Below are positions 33,215 through 41,617 of a stretch of 64,000 nucleotides of DNA, piece by piece. This DNA is from Paenibacillus_AA sp045062745 (lineage in GTDB: Bacteria; Bacillota; Bacilli; Paenibacillales; NBRC-103111), in assembly GCF_045062745.1 (NCBI RefSeq), contig NZ_JBJGED010000026.1:42266-106265 (forward strand). Direction: 5' to 3'. How positions within the stretch are numbered: the first letter of the stretch is position 1; every line of letters begins with the position of its first letter. The notes under the pieces were generated by a model. The model saw only the letters and a list, made by a program, of their open reading frames with translations. It had not been told where the DNA came from and did no database searches. The translations under genes and the position numbers were made by a program.

Positions 33215-35305
33215 TTGACCCCACAATTGAACCGCCCGGGGCGCAGGCGCTCGCGCCGCAACACGTTCCTGCTGCTCATCGCGTCCCTGCTCACCTTGGT
33301 GATCGCCGCTCCATTCGCGTACGCGTGGCCGGAAGGCGTCTACATCAATGGCTCCACCTACTTCACCTTGGAGCAGGTGTCGTATTCGACCGGGACCGAC
33401 AGCGGCTTGCTCAAGTTCAACCTGCGGTTGCACAACGGCAGCAGCCAGGATGTGGACTTCAACTATTACGGGGCCCGCGTCACCGATTCGCAAGGCCGGA
33501 GCTTCACGGCTACACAAGTAGGCAAAGTCAACGCGCGTGTGCAGCCGGGCAAGGAGCAGACGTTCGCCTTCACTGCGAGGACAGCCAGCGGGCTGAAGGC
33601 CGGCGATATGAAGGTAACGCTATTCCAATGGGATTACAGCTTGCCGAATTACATGCGGGATCTAGGCGCACTATCGGTAGCAGCCGCGATCCAGGAAGCG
33701 GGTAATACCGCTACGTCAGAAACGACTGTGGATCTCTCGCTCGCGGATGCCTCGCTGAATACGGGTACGTCCGTGTCGTTCCGGCTGGAAGAGAGCTACA
33801 TGGTGCATCAGACAAGCGGCTGGAATACGTACACGGACTTGACATTGACGAATTCGGGCAGTGCGTCGGTCAAACTTCCGGCCGGCTTGAAGTACAGGCT
33901 GACGAATGCGGAAGGGCAGCTGTTCGCCGCTACCGTCGTGCAGGGCGGCGATCAGCCGATCCTGCCGGGCGCGAGCCGCCAGCTGATCGTGCAGGCGGCC
34001 GTATCCGAGGAATCGCAAGCGAGCGCGTTCTGGAACCTCGACCTGTACAAGGAAGACGCCGGCAGCGAGACACTGCTCGGCTCATTGGGTCTCGCGAACA
34101 GTTCGCATGTGCTTCCCATCGGCACGGAGAAGCAGCTGTCCGGCACGGACGGTACGAAGCCGCTCGCTGCCGCGGTAGAGTCTTCTACGGTAACGAAGCA
34201 AGGCGATCAAGTGCTCGTGCAGGCTTCTGTACGCGTCAGCAATAAGAGCTCGAGGTTGGTTGCCCTTCCGGCCTATGGCGGGCAAGTGCAGTTGAAGTCC
34301 GTCGGGCTGTCCGCCGCCGCCGCAGTATCGGGCAGCACGCCCGCTTATTTGTCACCCAATGCCTCTACGATGCTCAGCTATTACGCGGTGATGCCGGCCG
34401 GCATTCCGGAAGACCAGCTCCAGTTCGTGCTTCTGGAGCCGACGGCGAAAGATGCCAATGGTACGGGGCAGACGTTGCCGGTTCTGATGACGGACTTGTC
34501 GAATGCCACCCCACAGCAGGGTGTCGTCGGGGCGGCCTATACAGTCGGCGAGCCATTGAAGCTGCAGCCGAGTCAACTGGTGAACGATCACCTCGATACG
34601 GCGCTGATGGATTTCCGCCTCTACGAGAACGTAGCGAACGGCTACAAGACGGCGGTGGCGAAATTCAAACTGACCAATACGGGAACCTCGACCATTGCGA
34701 TGCCGGAATGGAGCACGGAGCTCATCGGCGAGGACGGCCTCGTCTACTCCGGCAGCGTCATAAAGCCCGGCTCCCAAGAAGTCGCTCCGAATACGAGCTA
34801 CATGCTCACCTTCACCTATTTGGTGCCGAACGCTACGGAAGGACAGACGTATACGATCCATTTGTACGACGGCAAGACGGCAGCTCCGGTCAAGCTGACG
34901 CTCGGCGCTTTCAAGACCGCTCTCCTGGCGGACGAGGAAGACCGGCACTACAGCCTGTACCCGTATGGGGCGATCATCAACGATTTCAGCTTGTTCTACG
35001 CGTTCTTGAATAAAACCTACACCTTCCAGTTCCGGGTCGACCTCGACTTGGTCAAGAAGGAGCAGCTTTTGGTTGACGCAGCAACTTCCACGCTGCAGTT
35101 CGACCTGGTCGACGCGGACGGCAATCCCGTCGCTACACAGACACTCGCCTTCAATGCGATCAAGAACGGCTCGACATCGATCAAGTTCACGAACGATCAA
35201 CTGAGCGAGTTCAGCAATGTGTACCATATTCTCGTGTACGATGTGATCGAGAACGGCACGGGCTCCTTGAGACGCTTGCTGGCCGATCTGAAGGCGGAAA
35301 ACTAG
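33215..35305 (+). CDS. Large secreted protein with repeated beta domains, function unknown
   Basis: 696 residues with a TTG start, 10 bases after AAGGAGG. Twin-Arg-like charged N-terminus and signal peptide ending in FAYA-WP (about 16-36). The rest looks like four or five Ig-like beta domains of about 130-150 residues; similar wording recurs (FNLRLHNGSSQDV, DLTLTNSGSASVKLP, AKFKLTNTGTSTIAMP, each followed by PG-x-x-Q/R-L). No membrane anchor or catalytic motif. Located 32 bp after the MacB-type permease and probably co-transcribed, so it may be a substrate or an extracellular partner of that exporter (inference). Confidence 0.82.
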   Translation: MTPQLNRPGRRRSRRNTFLLLIASLLTLVIAAPFAYAWPEGVYINGSTYFTLEQVSYSTGTDSGLLKFNLRLHNGSSQDVDFNYYGARVTDSQGRSFTATQVGKVNARVQPGKEQTFAFTARTASGLKAGDMKVTLFQWDYSLPNYMRDLGALSVAAAIQEAGNTATSETTVDLSLADASLNTGTSVSFRLEESYMVHQTSGWNTYTDLTLTNSGSASVKLPAGLKYRLTNAEGQLFAATVVQGGDQPILPGASRQLIVQAAVSEESQASAFWNLDLYKEDAGSETLLGSLGLANSSHVLPIGTEKQLSGTDGTKPLAAAVESSTVTKQGDQVLVQASVRVSNKSSRLVALPAYGGQVQLKSVGLSAAAAVSGSTPAYLSPNASTMLSYYAVMPAGIPEDQLQFVLLEPTAKDANGTGQTLPVLMTDLSNATPQQGVVGAAYTVGEPLKLQPSQLVNDHLDTALMDFRLYENVANGYKTAVAKFKLTNTGTSTIAMPEWSTELIGEDGLVYSGSVIKPGSQEVAPNTSYMLTFTYLVPNATEGQTYTIHLYDGKTAAPVKLTLGAFKTALLADEEDRHYSLYPYGAIINDFSLFYAFLNKTYTFQFRVDLDLVKKEQLLVDAATSTLQFDLVDADGNPVATQTLAFNAIKNGSTSIKFTNDQLSEFSNVYHILVYDVIENGTGSLRRLLADLKAEN

Positions 35306-35353
35306 AAAAAGAGAGCTGTACCAATCAGAGGAGATTCACATATGAGGTGGGAG

Positions 35354-35376
35354 AAGGGAGCGCGAGCTCCCTTTTT
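35354..35376 (+). terminator. Terminator of the macA-like operon
   Basis: An 8-bp stem AAGGGAGC / GCTCCCTT with GCGA tetraloop is followed by TTT. It lies 49 bp after the stop of the secreted protein and before the convergent ger operon. Confidence 0.75.
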
Positions 35377-35398
35377 CCATGGATGTAAGCCACTGACT

Positions 35399-36496
35399 TT
35401 ATTCGGATTTGGCAGACCGCTTGATGAATTGTGCGGCAACCGCCACGAAGATAAGCGTCAAGCTCACCGTGAACGTCACCAGCGGCCAAGTCAAGAGCAC
35501 CTCTCCGAATTCCGCTTCATTCTGAACGAGGACAAGCGACAAGACGAACCCGAGCAAGGCCAGAGGATACACGAGCAGGCCGTCCTCCTTCAGCTTCAGC
35601 AGCCGCGTAAGGGCCGTATTCAACGCGAACAGTGTGATCGTTGCCTTCATGTAGGAACCGGCCATCATCGACATGCCGATAATGGATTCTCCACGCTCGA
35701 TGATTTCTTGAATGCTGATCTGCCGGGAAAGCACGAACAACGGATATTGATATTCGTTGGTTATCGGCCCCAGCGTCATAATGGTACATCCGGAAATCAT
35801 CGCAATGATCAGCCAATTGAGCAGAAAGGCGAGCACGATCGGCTTGCTCCCGGTCTCCCCCTGTTTCGGCCGCATATAAGCGAATAGGAATGTGAAGACC
35901 AGGAAGTCTCCGTAAATGAAACCGCCGGTCTCATAAACGCTATGGAATACCGGCTTGATGCCATTGGGCAGTATCGGAAGCAGGTAGTTCAAATGGTAAT
36001 TCTTCAGAGCTAATAACAGCACGAGGACGATGACGCCGACTAGAAGGAAGCTCATCATTGTGAACATGCGAGCCATGACAACCACTCCGGCCCGTACGGT
36101 CAGAGCGGAGACCAGGGCGATGAGCCCGTTGAAAACATAAACCGGCGTATCGCGCATCATGGTCGTTGTAAAGAAGGCTCCGATCGAGAAATAAATATAA
36201 CCTTGCAGCAAAATCATAAACAGGACGAACGGGACCATTAAGAGGACCGTCAAGGTATAGCCTATCGTTTCGATCCCGCCTTCGATCACCGATTGTCCGT
36301 GAAACCGCCGGCGGATATAGAGCATGACGCTTAGTTGCAGGCTTCCGTAGAGCCCGGCCACGAGCCAGGCGATCCAGAACGCGTTCCCCGATTGCGCCAT
36401 AAGGGTGGACGGAATGAACAGAATTGTGGAGCCCGTTGTGCTGACGAGCAGCAGGGCGGCCGTTTGCTGCGGGGATATGGTATCATATGCTCCCAC
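35399..36496 (-). CDS. Spore germination receptor subunit B (GerAB/YndE-type permease)
   Basis: APC-superfamily-like membrane protein with about ten hydrophobic helices; it opens with the typical DTISPQQTAALLLVSTTGSTILFIPS. With GerA and GerC subunits it forms the nutrient germinant receptor in the inner spore membrane. I place the start at the GTG at 36496 (365 residues) behind GGGGGA; an in-frame ATG at 36550 is possible but would overlap the upstream gene by 68 bp and adds a basic stretch. Last gene of the ger operon. Confidence 0.92.
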   Translation of the reverse strand: MGAYDTISPQQTAALLLVSTTGSTILFIPSTLMAQSGNAFWIAWLVAGLYGSLQLSVMLYIRRRFHGQSVIEGGIETIGYTLTVLLMVPFVLFMILLQGYIYFSIGAFFTTTMMRDTPVYVFNGLIALVSALTVRAGVVVMARMFTMMSFLLVGVIVLVLLLALKNYHLNYLLPILPNGIKPVFHSVYETGGFIYGDFLVFTFLFAYMRPKQGETGSKPIVLAFLLNWLIIAMISGCTIMTLGPITNEYQYPLFVLSRQISIQEIIERGESIIGMSMMAGSYMKATITLFALNTALTRLLKLKEDGLLVYPLALLGFVLSLVLVQNEAEFGEVLLTWPLVTFTVSLTLIFVAVAAQFIKRSAKSE

Positions 36497-36764
36497 TCGA
36501 ATCCCCCGCTTTCTCGTTCTCAGGTTCTTTTGCTTTGAGTACGGCGTCAATAGCGGAAGCGGGCTTCAGAAAAACGAGGGAGACCGCGTGATTCAAGTTC
36601 GGCAACGGCCGCATCAAGACGAAGCTGGACGCGGTATACATGGCATACAGGATGACTACGATGTAGCACGTTCGGGCAATGGCGGTACCGCGTCTAAGCC
36701 TCTTCCAGTCAGAAATCACTACTATGGCGAGCGCGAGCAAACTAATTAGAAGTCTTACTCCCAT
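36483..36764 (-). CDS. Small membrane protein inside the ger operon
   Basis: 93 residues from the ATG at 36764 (AGGAGA 8-10 bases upstream); two hydrophobic segments (RLLISLLALAIVVI and TCYIVVILYAMYTASSFVLM) and a charged C-terminal tail. Placed between the GerC and GerB genes. Small two-helix proteins (GerD-like function or the so-called D subunits of ger operons) are known to modulate germinant receptors; by position this may be one, but similarity is not clear. Confidence 0.72.
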   Translation of the reverse strand: MGVRLLISLLALAIVVISDWKRLRRGTAIARTCYIVVILYAMYTASSFVLMRPLPNLNHAVSLVFLKPASAIDAVLKAKEPENEKAGDSSGSI

Positions 36765-36775
36765 TGTTCTCTCTC

Positions 36776-37930
36776 CTAACTGCCGTAAGGCTTGGGCTTC
36801 GTGATTCCCGTGTTCGTCATGCGAATATCGATCTTGTAGTCGAAGGTCGCTTCCGATAGCCGTTTTCCCCAAGTGCTCTTCCATTTCCGCCACACATCCG
36901 GATGCTGGCGGTACACGGCATCGCCGATATTGAGCAAATCCAATTGCCGGCTCTGCATCAGGGCTATCGTTTTGCGGAACTCCTGCTCCAGCATATCGGT
37001 AATCTCTTGCTTGACCCGGGCTTCATCGCTTACACTGCGGACTGTCGAGCACTGCAGCTCTCCATAACCGCCTGTCAAGATTACATGGAGCTTGACCGCC
37101 ACCGTCTCTTTTTGAATCTTGATCTTGGCGGAGCTGACGACGTTCACATGCTCGAAAGTGTCTTTCCGGTTGGCCGGATCTCCTTCGCATGGGAATGCCA
37201 GAACCCCGCGTTCATATTCATTCCGCAGCATCAAGACATATTTGGCGCTTTCCGCCGGAAGCTCCGGTTTGATCATGGAATAATTTTTGAATACGGCAAC
37301 TCCATTCATCGTCACCGGTTCACTCTCTCCCCGGGCCGGCACCATATAGGGCAGCAGGGCGATCCCGGTCTGATTTTTTAGGGCGATTGCGGTTTGAAGC
37401 AAATTCAACTCCCTCGTCATCCCATTGAACCGTTTGGACGATTGGATGATTTCGCGAAGCTGCTGCCCGATTGTACTCTCGATATAAGGCTTGCGATTCA
37501 AATACTCGCCGGCCGGTCCCTTCGTAATCGCGACCAGTGCGGTTTCGGTAGGCTCGTGATCCCGCAGAAAGTAATCGATGATCCCCTTTATTTTTTGATG
37601 GGTAGCCATCTCATCGCTGATTAGAATGATGCGTATATGCCCCCACTGGGCCGTACGGCCGAGTTCATTGGAGATGTTCGAAATCGCAACGGAGATGTTG
37701 TCGCCCTCCGTACGAATGTTGAAGCTTTCCGTAGGTCTCCGCGTCCCTTCCAACCCGCCGCCTCCGCCCGGCTTGTAGAAGTGGGTCGTTAACCGAACCC
37801 GGTTATGCTCCGCCGGATCGATCGCTACGGCCTGTACGAATGCCCATTGCGTCAGCTCGTATTTATTCCAGCACCCGGTCAAGCTGAGCAGAGCGCCAAT
37901 GGTGAAAATCCAGGATGCCCATCGGTTCAT
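36776..37930 (-). CDS. Spore germination lipoprotein, Ger(x)C family
   Basis: 384 residues. Signal peptide with lipobox LTGC (C20), followed by the conserved WNKYELTQWAFVQAVAIDPAE start of GerAC/GerKC proteins. The three-domain GerC body is full length. Membrane-anchored subunit of the germinant receptor. The start overlaps the GerA stop by 4 bp. Confidence 0.95.
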   Translation of the reverse strand: MNRWASWIFTIGALLSLTGCWNKYELTQWAFVQAVAIDPAEHNRVRLTTHFYKPGGGGGLEGTRRPTESFNIRTEGDNISVAISNISNELGRTAQWGHIRIILISDEMATHQKIKGIIDYFLRDHEPTETALVAITKGPAGEYLNRKPYIESTIGQQLREIIQSSKRFNGMTRELNLLQTAIALKNQTGIALLPYMVPARGESEPVTMNGVAVFKNYSMIKPELPAESAKYVLMLRNEYERGVLAFPCEGDPANRKDTFEHVNVVSSAKIKIQKETVAVKLHVILTGGYGELQCSTVRSVSDEARVKQEITDMLEQEFRKTIALMQSRQLDLLNIGDAVYRQHPDVWRKWKSTWGKRLSEATFDYKIDIRMTNTGITKPKPYGS

Positions 37931-39420
37931 CGGACGCCCCCCGGTCGTTGCCGGGATTTCCGCAGCATCGATCGAATCGGGGCGCGTACCAACAACTCGT
38001 TCACCATTCGTCTGAAGTCGAGAGGCGCGAAACCGGTCAAATACGCTTGAGAGAGCGACTTCAGCTTAGTCAGATGCAGCAAAAGGAGGAAATAGGCGAT
38101 CATGAGGCCGAAACCGCCCAATGTAGCCGCCATGATCATCAGCGGGAACCTAAGGACACGCAAGGCGATGGCCAAGTTGTACTGAGGCATGGCGAAGGAT
38201 GCGATCCCCGTCAACGCCACGATGATGACCATGATCGGGGAGGCAATCTTGGCTTGGATGGCCGCTTGCCCGATTACGAGGGCCCCCACTATGCTCACGG
38301 CCGAACCGATCGGCCGGGGAAGCCGGATCCCCGCTTCCCGGAGCAGCTCGAAGAAAAATTCCATCAGCAGGGCTTCGACGAACGCAGGAAACGGAATTTT
38401 CTCCCTCGTATCCAGAATCGCCAGCAGCAATACCGTAGGAATAAGCTCCGTATGGAATGTCGACAGTGCGATATACAGACTGGGCAGCGTAATGGCCATG
38501 ACGAAGGCGATTAAGCGCAGCCAGCGGATGAGCGTCGAGAAGACCGTTCGCTGGTAGAAGTCCTCGCTGGTGGAGAAAAAGTCGATGAACAGACCTGGGC
38601 AGATCATGACCGTAGGTGATCCCTGAACAAACATGATGATCTTGCCCGTCAACAGAGCCGAAGTCACTACATCAGGCCGTTCCGTATAGCGGACCTGCGG
38701 GAATGGTGAATAAACCGACGGCTCGACCCATTCCTCCAGATAAGTCGTGTCTAGAATATCCTTATCCTCAATGGAGCTTAACCGCTTTTCGAACAGATTC
38801 AAATCATCCGGGCACACTATATCGCTTATATAGCCATAAACAATTTCGCGGCGGCAATTCGGTCCGGCGTTCAACAGCTTGAACTTGAGCCTCGGCGTCT
38901 TGATCAAGGCGCGAATCAGGCCTATATTCGTCTTCAAATCCTCGATCGTGCTGTTGTGAGGACCGAACACGACCGGCTCCATCGTCGGCTCCGAGACGCT
39001 TCTCGTCTCAACGCCCGGCATCTCGCAGCTGATCGCATGGTCCCAGCCGTCGATCAGGATAATGATGTGGCCGTCGGTCAAATTTCGGACCACCTGATCG
39101 ACCGAGTCCAGAATCTGGACGGTATGGGAGGACACGCCGGAGGAATCGAAAAATCGGGAAATTTTGTCGGGCGTTAAATCGGCATCCAAGGCACCCTTAA
39201 GCGGCGACAAATCTTGAAACAGCGCCTGTGTATATGTGGTTCGATAGTTTTGCGACAGTGTATTAAGCAGGAACCCGCATGCCGAATACTCCAGATCGGG
39301 ACCATAGCTCCACTCTTTCACGGTGAAATCATGGCAATCGGCGAAGATTTCTTCAAGACGCGCGCGGGCTTCCCGTACGTTTGGCGAGATGGGTTCAGGG
39401 GCTGAGTGAGTAGTGGACAT
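37927..39420 (-). CDS. Spore germination receptor subunit A (GerAA family)
   Basis: 497 residues from the ATG at 39420, with AAAGGA 10 bases upstream; an ATG eight codons earlier has no site at proper distance. The large N-terminal cytoplasmic domain contains the family blocks LTDGHIIILIDGWDHAI and SEPTMEPVVFGP, and the C-terminal half has about five transmembrane helices (LIRWLRLIAFVMAITLPSLYIALSTFHTELIP). First gene of the operon A-C-small-B. The receptor is expected to be made in the forespore; I did not find a clear SigG promoter. Confidence 0.95.
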   Translation of the reverse strand: MSTTHSAPEPISPNVREARARLEEIFADCHDFTVKEWSYGPDLEYSACGFLLNTLSQNYRTTYTQALFQDLSPLKGALDADLTPDKISRFFDSSGVSSHTVQILDSVDQVVRNLTDGHIIILIDGWDHAISCEMPGVETRSVSEPTMEPVVFGPHNSTIEDLKTNIGLIRALIKTPRLKFKLLNAGPNCRREIVYGYISDIVCPDDLNLFEKRLSSIEDKDILDTTYLEEWVEPSVYSPFPQVRYTERPDVVTSALLTGKIIMFVQGSPTVMICPGLFIDFFSTSEDFYQRTVFSTLIRWLRLIAFVMAITLPSLYIALSTFHTELIPTVLLLAILDTREKIPFPAFVEALLMEFFFELLREAGIRLPRPIGSAVSIVGALVIGQAAIQAKIASPIMVIIVALTGIASFAMPQYNLAIALRVLRFPLMIMAATLGGFGLMIAYFLLLLHLTKLKSLSQAYLTGFAPLDFRRMVNELLVRAPIRSMLRKSRQRPGGVR

Positions 39421-39500
39421 AGCATGGGATTCCTTTCCATCCAAGTGCTTTTAGTATTCCTTAACATGGAAATCTTATGCCCAATGCAGCTTGCACAACT

Positions 39501-39576
39501 TTCAGCTAACTCTCAGCTGACATTTATCCTCTCTTCAGGTAGAGTTAAGGTAGATTTCATCTTGCGGGGATAAACT
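39501..39576 (+). promoter_or_regulatory. Six-hexamer operator and promoter (module 2)
   Basis: Hexamers at an exact 11-bp period: TTCAGC 39501, CTCAGC 39512, TTTATC 39523, TTCAGG 39534, TTAAGG 39545, TTCATC 39556, then 9 bp and TAAACT (39571-39576). Spacing is identical to modules 1 and 3. CTGACA (39517) with TAGAGT (39540) is an alternative promoter pair with 17-bp spacer inside the array. Confidence 0.75.
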
Positions 39577-39619
39577 GCGCTTACGAGGAAAAATAATCCA
39601 AACCCTAGGAGAGATGGTC

Positions 39620-40570
39620 ATGAAGATGATCAACAAAAAAGTACTTACGACGACGATTGCGGCAACGGTATTGTTAGGCGGCGGAGCGATCGGGCTGCTG
39701 CAGTCCGATGCCTTCGCCGACGAGCCGACGGCAACGGCGACGCCTTCGAAACCGGCCGATTCCGATACCGCGAAGAAGGAGAAAGCTCTGCATGAACGGC
39801 ATCTAACAGAGTTCAAGACCAAGTTCAACTTCAAGGAAGGCAACTTGTTGAAGGAAACCGCCACCATCCTGGGTCTGGATGAAAAGGCGCTTGTCGAAAA
39901 GCTGAAAGCCGGCCAGACGCTGTCGGAAATCGCCCAGGCCGCAGGCGTGAGCGAAGCGGATCTGCTGCAAAAGCTGACCGACGCTGCAACGAAGAAGCTC
40001 GACGAAGCGGTAGCGGCCGGTAAGCTCACGCAAGAGCAAGCGGATAAGATGAAGGCCGACCTCTCCGCCAAGCTGAAGGAAGGCATTACGACCAAAGGCA
40101 TCCCATTCGGCCCGGGGCCGGGTATGGGCGGTCCGGGTCATCCCGGGAAGCCTGGATTCGATCATGGCTTCGGCTTCGGGCGTGGCGGGATGGGCTTCGG
40201 CGTGTTCGGCAACGAGGAGCAGCTCGCTACGATTCTCGGCATGACGAAGGAAGAGCTAAAGGCAGCTCGTGACGCCGGCAAGTCGCTCGCCGAGATCGCG
40301 CAAGAAAAAGGCATCACGGAAGAAGCGCTGATCGGCAAGCTGAAGGACGCGATGACCGACGGGCTGAAAAAGTTCGTGGAGAGCAAGCCGCAGTCGAAGC
40401 CCGAGCTGAAAGAGAAAGCGCAGGAGTTAAAGGAGAAGGCTCAGGATCTGAAGCAGAAGCTTCAGCAGCGCCGCGATTCCAAAGACGGGCAGCCGCAGCA
40501 ATCGCCCCAACCGGCGCCGCAGCAGCAAAAATGGAAGCCTTCCGCTTCTACGTCCGTCAGCAACACCTAA
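39620..40570 (+). CDS. Secreted repeat protein, paralog 1
   Basis: 316 residues from the ATG at 39620 (AGGAGA 7 bases upstream), matching the start of the paralog downstream. Signal peptide with cleavage near DAFA-DE (about 30-34). Two copies of a helical repeat of the pattern ILG-(L/M)-x-(E/K)-x-x-L-x-x-x-x-x-x-G-x-S/T-L-x-E-I-A-x-x-x-G-(I/V)-(S/T)-E (near 75-115 and 200-245), separated by a Gly/Pro/Phe-rich linker, and a Lys/Gln-rich coiled-coil C-terminus. No enzyme motif. Preceded by module 2, so probably induced by the two-component system at 27-29 kb. Confidence 0.85.
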   Translation: MKMINKKVLTTTIAATVLLGGGAIGLLQSDAFADEPTATATPSKPADSDTAKKEKALHERHLTEFKTKFNFKEGNLLKETATILGLDEKALVEKLKAGQTLSEIAQAAGVSEADLLQKLTDAATKKLDEAVAAGKLTQEQADKMKADLSAKLKEGITTKGIPFGPGPGMGGPGHPGKPGFDHGFGFGRGGMGFGVFGNEEQLATILGMTKEELKAARDAGKSLAEIAQEKGITEEALIGKLKDAMTDGLKKFVESKPQSKPELKEKAQELKEKAQDLKQKLQQRRDSKDGQPQQSPQPAPQQQKWKPSASTSVSNT

Positions 40571-40589
40571 TTGAATAATGGTTTCCCCG

Positions 40590-40621
40590 CGCCGTGAGCC
40601 TATTGAGCTTGCGGCGTTTTT
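40590..40621 (+). terminator. Terminator of secreted paralog 1
   Basis: A 10-bp stem including two G-U pairs (40590-40599 with 40607-40616) is followed by TTTTT. Confidence 0.88.
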
Positions 40622-40640
40622 GTATGCCTGATTTTCCATT

Positions 40641-40716
40641 CTCAGCAAACTCTCAGCTGGGCTTCATGTGCTTTTCATGTTCGTTTAAGCTCGGATTCAG
40701 ACTGCCTGGTTATACT
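40641..40716 (+). promoter_or_regulatory. Six-hexamer operator and promoter (module 3)
   Basis: Hexamers at an exact 11-bp period: CTCAGC 40641, CTCAGC 40652, TTCATG 40663, TTCATG 40674, TTAAGC 40685, TTCAGA 40696, then 9 bp and TATACT (40711-40716). No -35 box of normal sequence. First-hexamer to -10 distance is 70 bp, as in modules 1 and 2. Confidence 0.85.
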
Positions 40717-40759
40717 GCAATTGTAAGACGATCCCTACATAAAAAGGAGAGATTCTCTA

Positions 40760-41539
40760 ATGAAAATGCTTAGCAAAAAAATGCTTACGACCACTTTGGC
40801 GGCTTCCGTCATCCTAGGGGGAGGCATTGCCGGCCTGCTGCAATCCAAAGCTTTCGCCGATGACACAACGTCTACCGATACGTCCACACCTGCAGTAGAA
40901 CAGAAAGGCGAGTTCAAGCACATCAAAGACGAATTCCGTAAGCAGGGAATGGGCGACTTCCGTATCGATGAGGACGTGCTAGCTTCTGCTATTGGCATCA
41001 CCAAAGAGGATCTGAGTTCGCAACTGAAGGCCGGCAAGTCAGTAGTCGATATTGCCAACGCAAACGGTACAAGCCCGGAAAGCCTTACCATAACCGTACG
41101 ATCCGTTATTACTTCGCGGATTGACAATGCCGTGAGCAACGGCAAACTCTCGACGGTTCAAGCGGATGCCGCGCGGGCCAAGCTGGAAAACCAACTGTCC
41201 CAACTTGCATCGGGTACTATTGAATTCGGCAAAGACCCAGGGAAAGGCGACAAAGGACGCGGAGGCAAATTCGGCTTGTTCGGAAATGAGGAGCAGCTCA
41301 CTACAATTCTGGGTGTGACCAAGGAAGAGCTCAAAACCGCGCTGCAGTCGGGCCAATCGCTGGCCGAAATCGCCCAGAGCAAAGGGATCTCCGAAGACGA
41401 CCTGATCGCCAAGCTCAAAGACGGCATGACCGACAGCCTGAAAAAAATGGTGCAAGCCAAACGCCAGCCGCATGAAAAAGCGCAAGACGGCACCGCGTCC
41501 GAAACGCCGGCCGCATCCACGGAGGAAACGAATTCTTAA
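40760..41539 (+). CDS. Secreted repeat protein, paralog 2
   Basis: 259 residues with the same start (MKML versus MKMI), signal peptide (KAFA-DD) and two repeats of the same helical pattern (ITKEDLSSQLKAGKSVVDIANANGTS and GVTKEELKTALQSGQSLAEIAQSKGIS) as the gene upstream. It lacks the Gly/Pro/Phe-rich linker of paralog 1. AAGGAGAG precedes the ATG. A tandem duplication in which each copy has kept its own module-type promoter and terminator. Confidence 0.86.
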   Translation: MKMLSKKMLTTTLAASVILGGGIAGLLQSKAFADDTTSTDTSTPAVEQKGEFKHIKDEFRKQGMGDFRIDEDVLASAIGITKEDLSSQLKAGKSVVDIANANGTSPESLTITVRSVITSRIDNAVSNGKLSTVQADAARAKLENQLSQLASGTIEFGKDPGKGDKGRGGKFGLFGNEEQLTTILGVTKEELKTALQSGQSLAEIAQSKGISEDDLIAKLKDGMTDSLKKMVQAKRQPHEKAQDGTASETPAASTEETNS

Positions 41540-41557
41540 TCAAAAGCCTGTAACTTG

Positions 41558-41584
41558 AGAACCGCTCATCCTGAGCGGTTCTTT
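41558..41584 (+). terminator. Terminator of secreted paralog 2
   Basis: A perfect 11-bp stem (41558-41568 with 41572-41582) with a 3-nt loop, weakly T-rich downstream. Confidence 0.8.
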
Positions 41585-41617
41585 CTGTGGTACAATCATC
41601 CGGGAGAGGTGAGAAGA

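Noticed and set aside
39517..39545. CTGACA-N17-TAGAGT as the main promoter of secreted paralog 1
   Set aside because: Possible, but no equivalent pair exists in the two sister promoters, whereas TAAACT at 39571 has the exact position of their -10 boxes.
41555..41617. Earlier TTG start of the DHA2 exporter
   Set aside because: It would translate through the terminator of the previous gene and lacks a ribosome site.
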